Shown here: positions 63,644 to 64,000 of the stretch, piece after piece | Layout of the letters: each line of letters starts with the position of its first letter | Numbering within the stretch: position 1 is the stretch's first letter | Source of the DNA: Aphis gossypii | Taxonomy: Eukaryota; Arthropoda; Insecta; Hemiptera; Aphididae | NCBI RefSeq assembly: GCF_020184175.1 | Contig: NC_065531.1 | Span: 33,067,213-33,131,212 of the forward strand | Reading direction: 5' to 3' | Length of the DNA stretch: 64,000 bases | Position numbers and translations under genes: made by a program | Notes under the pieces: generated by a model | What the model was told of the DNA's origin: nothing | What the model saw: the letters and a program-made list of their open reading frames with translations, nothing else | Database searches by the model: none

Positions 63644-64000
63644 ATGCCTATTTCCAGTATTAGTAATAGTTAGCAAGTGTTCATCCCTATTATATATTTA
63701 TATTGTATGCAATATAGATCAGTAGCTAGTCTAAATATATGAAACTTTAAACATATACATATATAATTAGATTAATGTAGTACCTACACACTACTGAAGA
63801 TTTATTTTATATGGATCATTTATTTAAAATAGACTTTTACTATATTATATCTTCAAATTAATTTCTGCTTAAATTTTAATAACAATTTCTGTTTGATGTG
63901 GTGTAATTCAGTTGAATATTTAATTTCGATATGGTCGTTATTGCTATTTGTAAAATATAATAGTGGATAGTATTTTTTTTTTTTTTGCAAATTGGTACTT
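63644..64000 (+). other. 3' flank of the STRAD gene
   Basis: The 357 bp after the stop codon are AT-rich and should contain the 3' UTR. I see no canonical AATAAA or ATTAAA; a variant signal or a site beyond the window edge is likely. No further gene is visible. Confidence 0.5.

Noticed and set aside
1..64000. CRISPR arrays, bacterial operons, rRNA genes and conserved insect microRNAs
   Set aside because: No regularly spaced repeats or rRNA-like sequence are seen, and a by-eye search for common conserved microRNA sequences found none.

Overview
The window looks like nuclear DNA of an insect, most probably an aphid or close hemipteran relative. The grounds are: very AT-rich DNA with the recurring ATAGGTACCTAC-type motif common in aphid genomes; spliced animal genes, one with a 62-bp intron; several short inverted-repeat DNA transposons with 8-bp target duplications; and a decayed MULE transposase of a type common in aphids. 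The species assignment is inference. The window is mostly non-coding, and most short open frames are chance openings in AT-rich DNA.

Layout. Positions 1-11,600 hold the 5' part of a minus-strand gene that I read as the Wnt co-receptor RYK/Derailed. Its first coding exon (6680-6795: start codon, signal peptide and first strand of the WIF domain) is bounded by good splice sites. A CpG-rich stretch at about 10,926-11,600 ending in a splice donor is the likely 5' UTR exon and promoter. The remaining RYK exons should lie left of the window. Positions 61,070-63,643 hold a complete three-exon plus-strand gene for STRAD, the pseudokinase partner of LKB1 and MO25 (369 residues).

The two genes are divergent and about 50 kb apart. 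That interval has no gene I can name. It contains GC-richer islands (about 21.0-22.2, 31.7-32.2, 33.0-33.8, 35.5-36.3, 42.2-42.7 and 43.3-43.6 kb) that could be promoters, non-coding exons or enhancers, and many mobile-element remains: a MITE with about 100-bp arms (35,175-35,470); a decayed acidic repeat-containing coding sequence beside it (35,471-36,330); a long fold-back element (44,080-44,934); a 229-bp hAT-type MITE with an 8-bp duplication (45,370-45,598); a 1.1-kb hAT-type non-autonomous element with an 8-bp duplication (55,987-57,105); a MULE transposase pseudogene (about 59,450-59,821); and a 193-bp inverted-repeat element (60,243-60,435).

I did not find a new multi-gene system. The items most worth a second look are the STRAD C-terminus (an internal W-D-F in place of a terminal W-E-F, plus a retained beta-3 lysine), the unexplained GC islands in the desert, the pseudogene with 150-bp repeats, a perfect 23-bp palindrome with a kappa-B-like core, and the dated transposon insertions.
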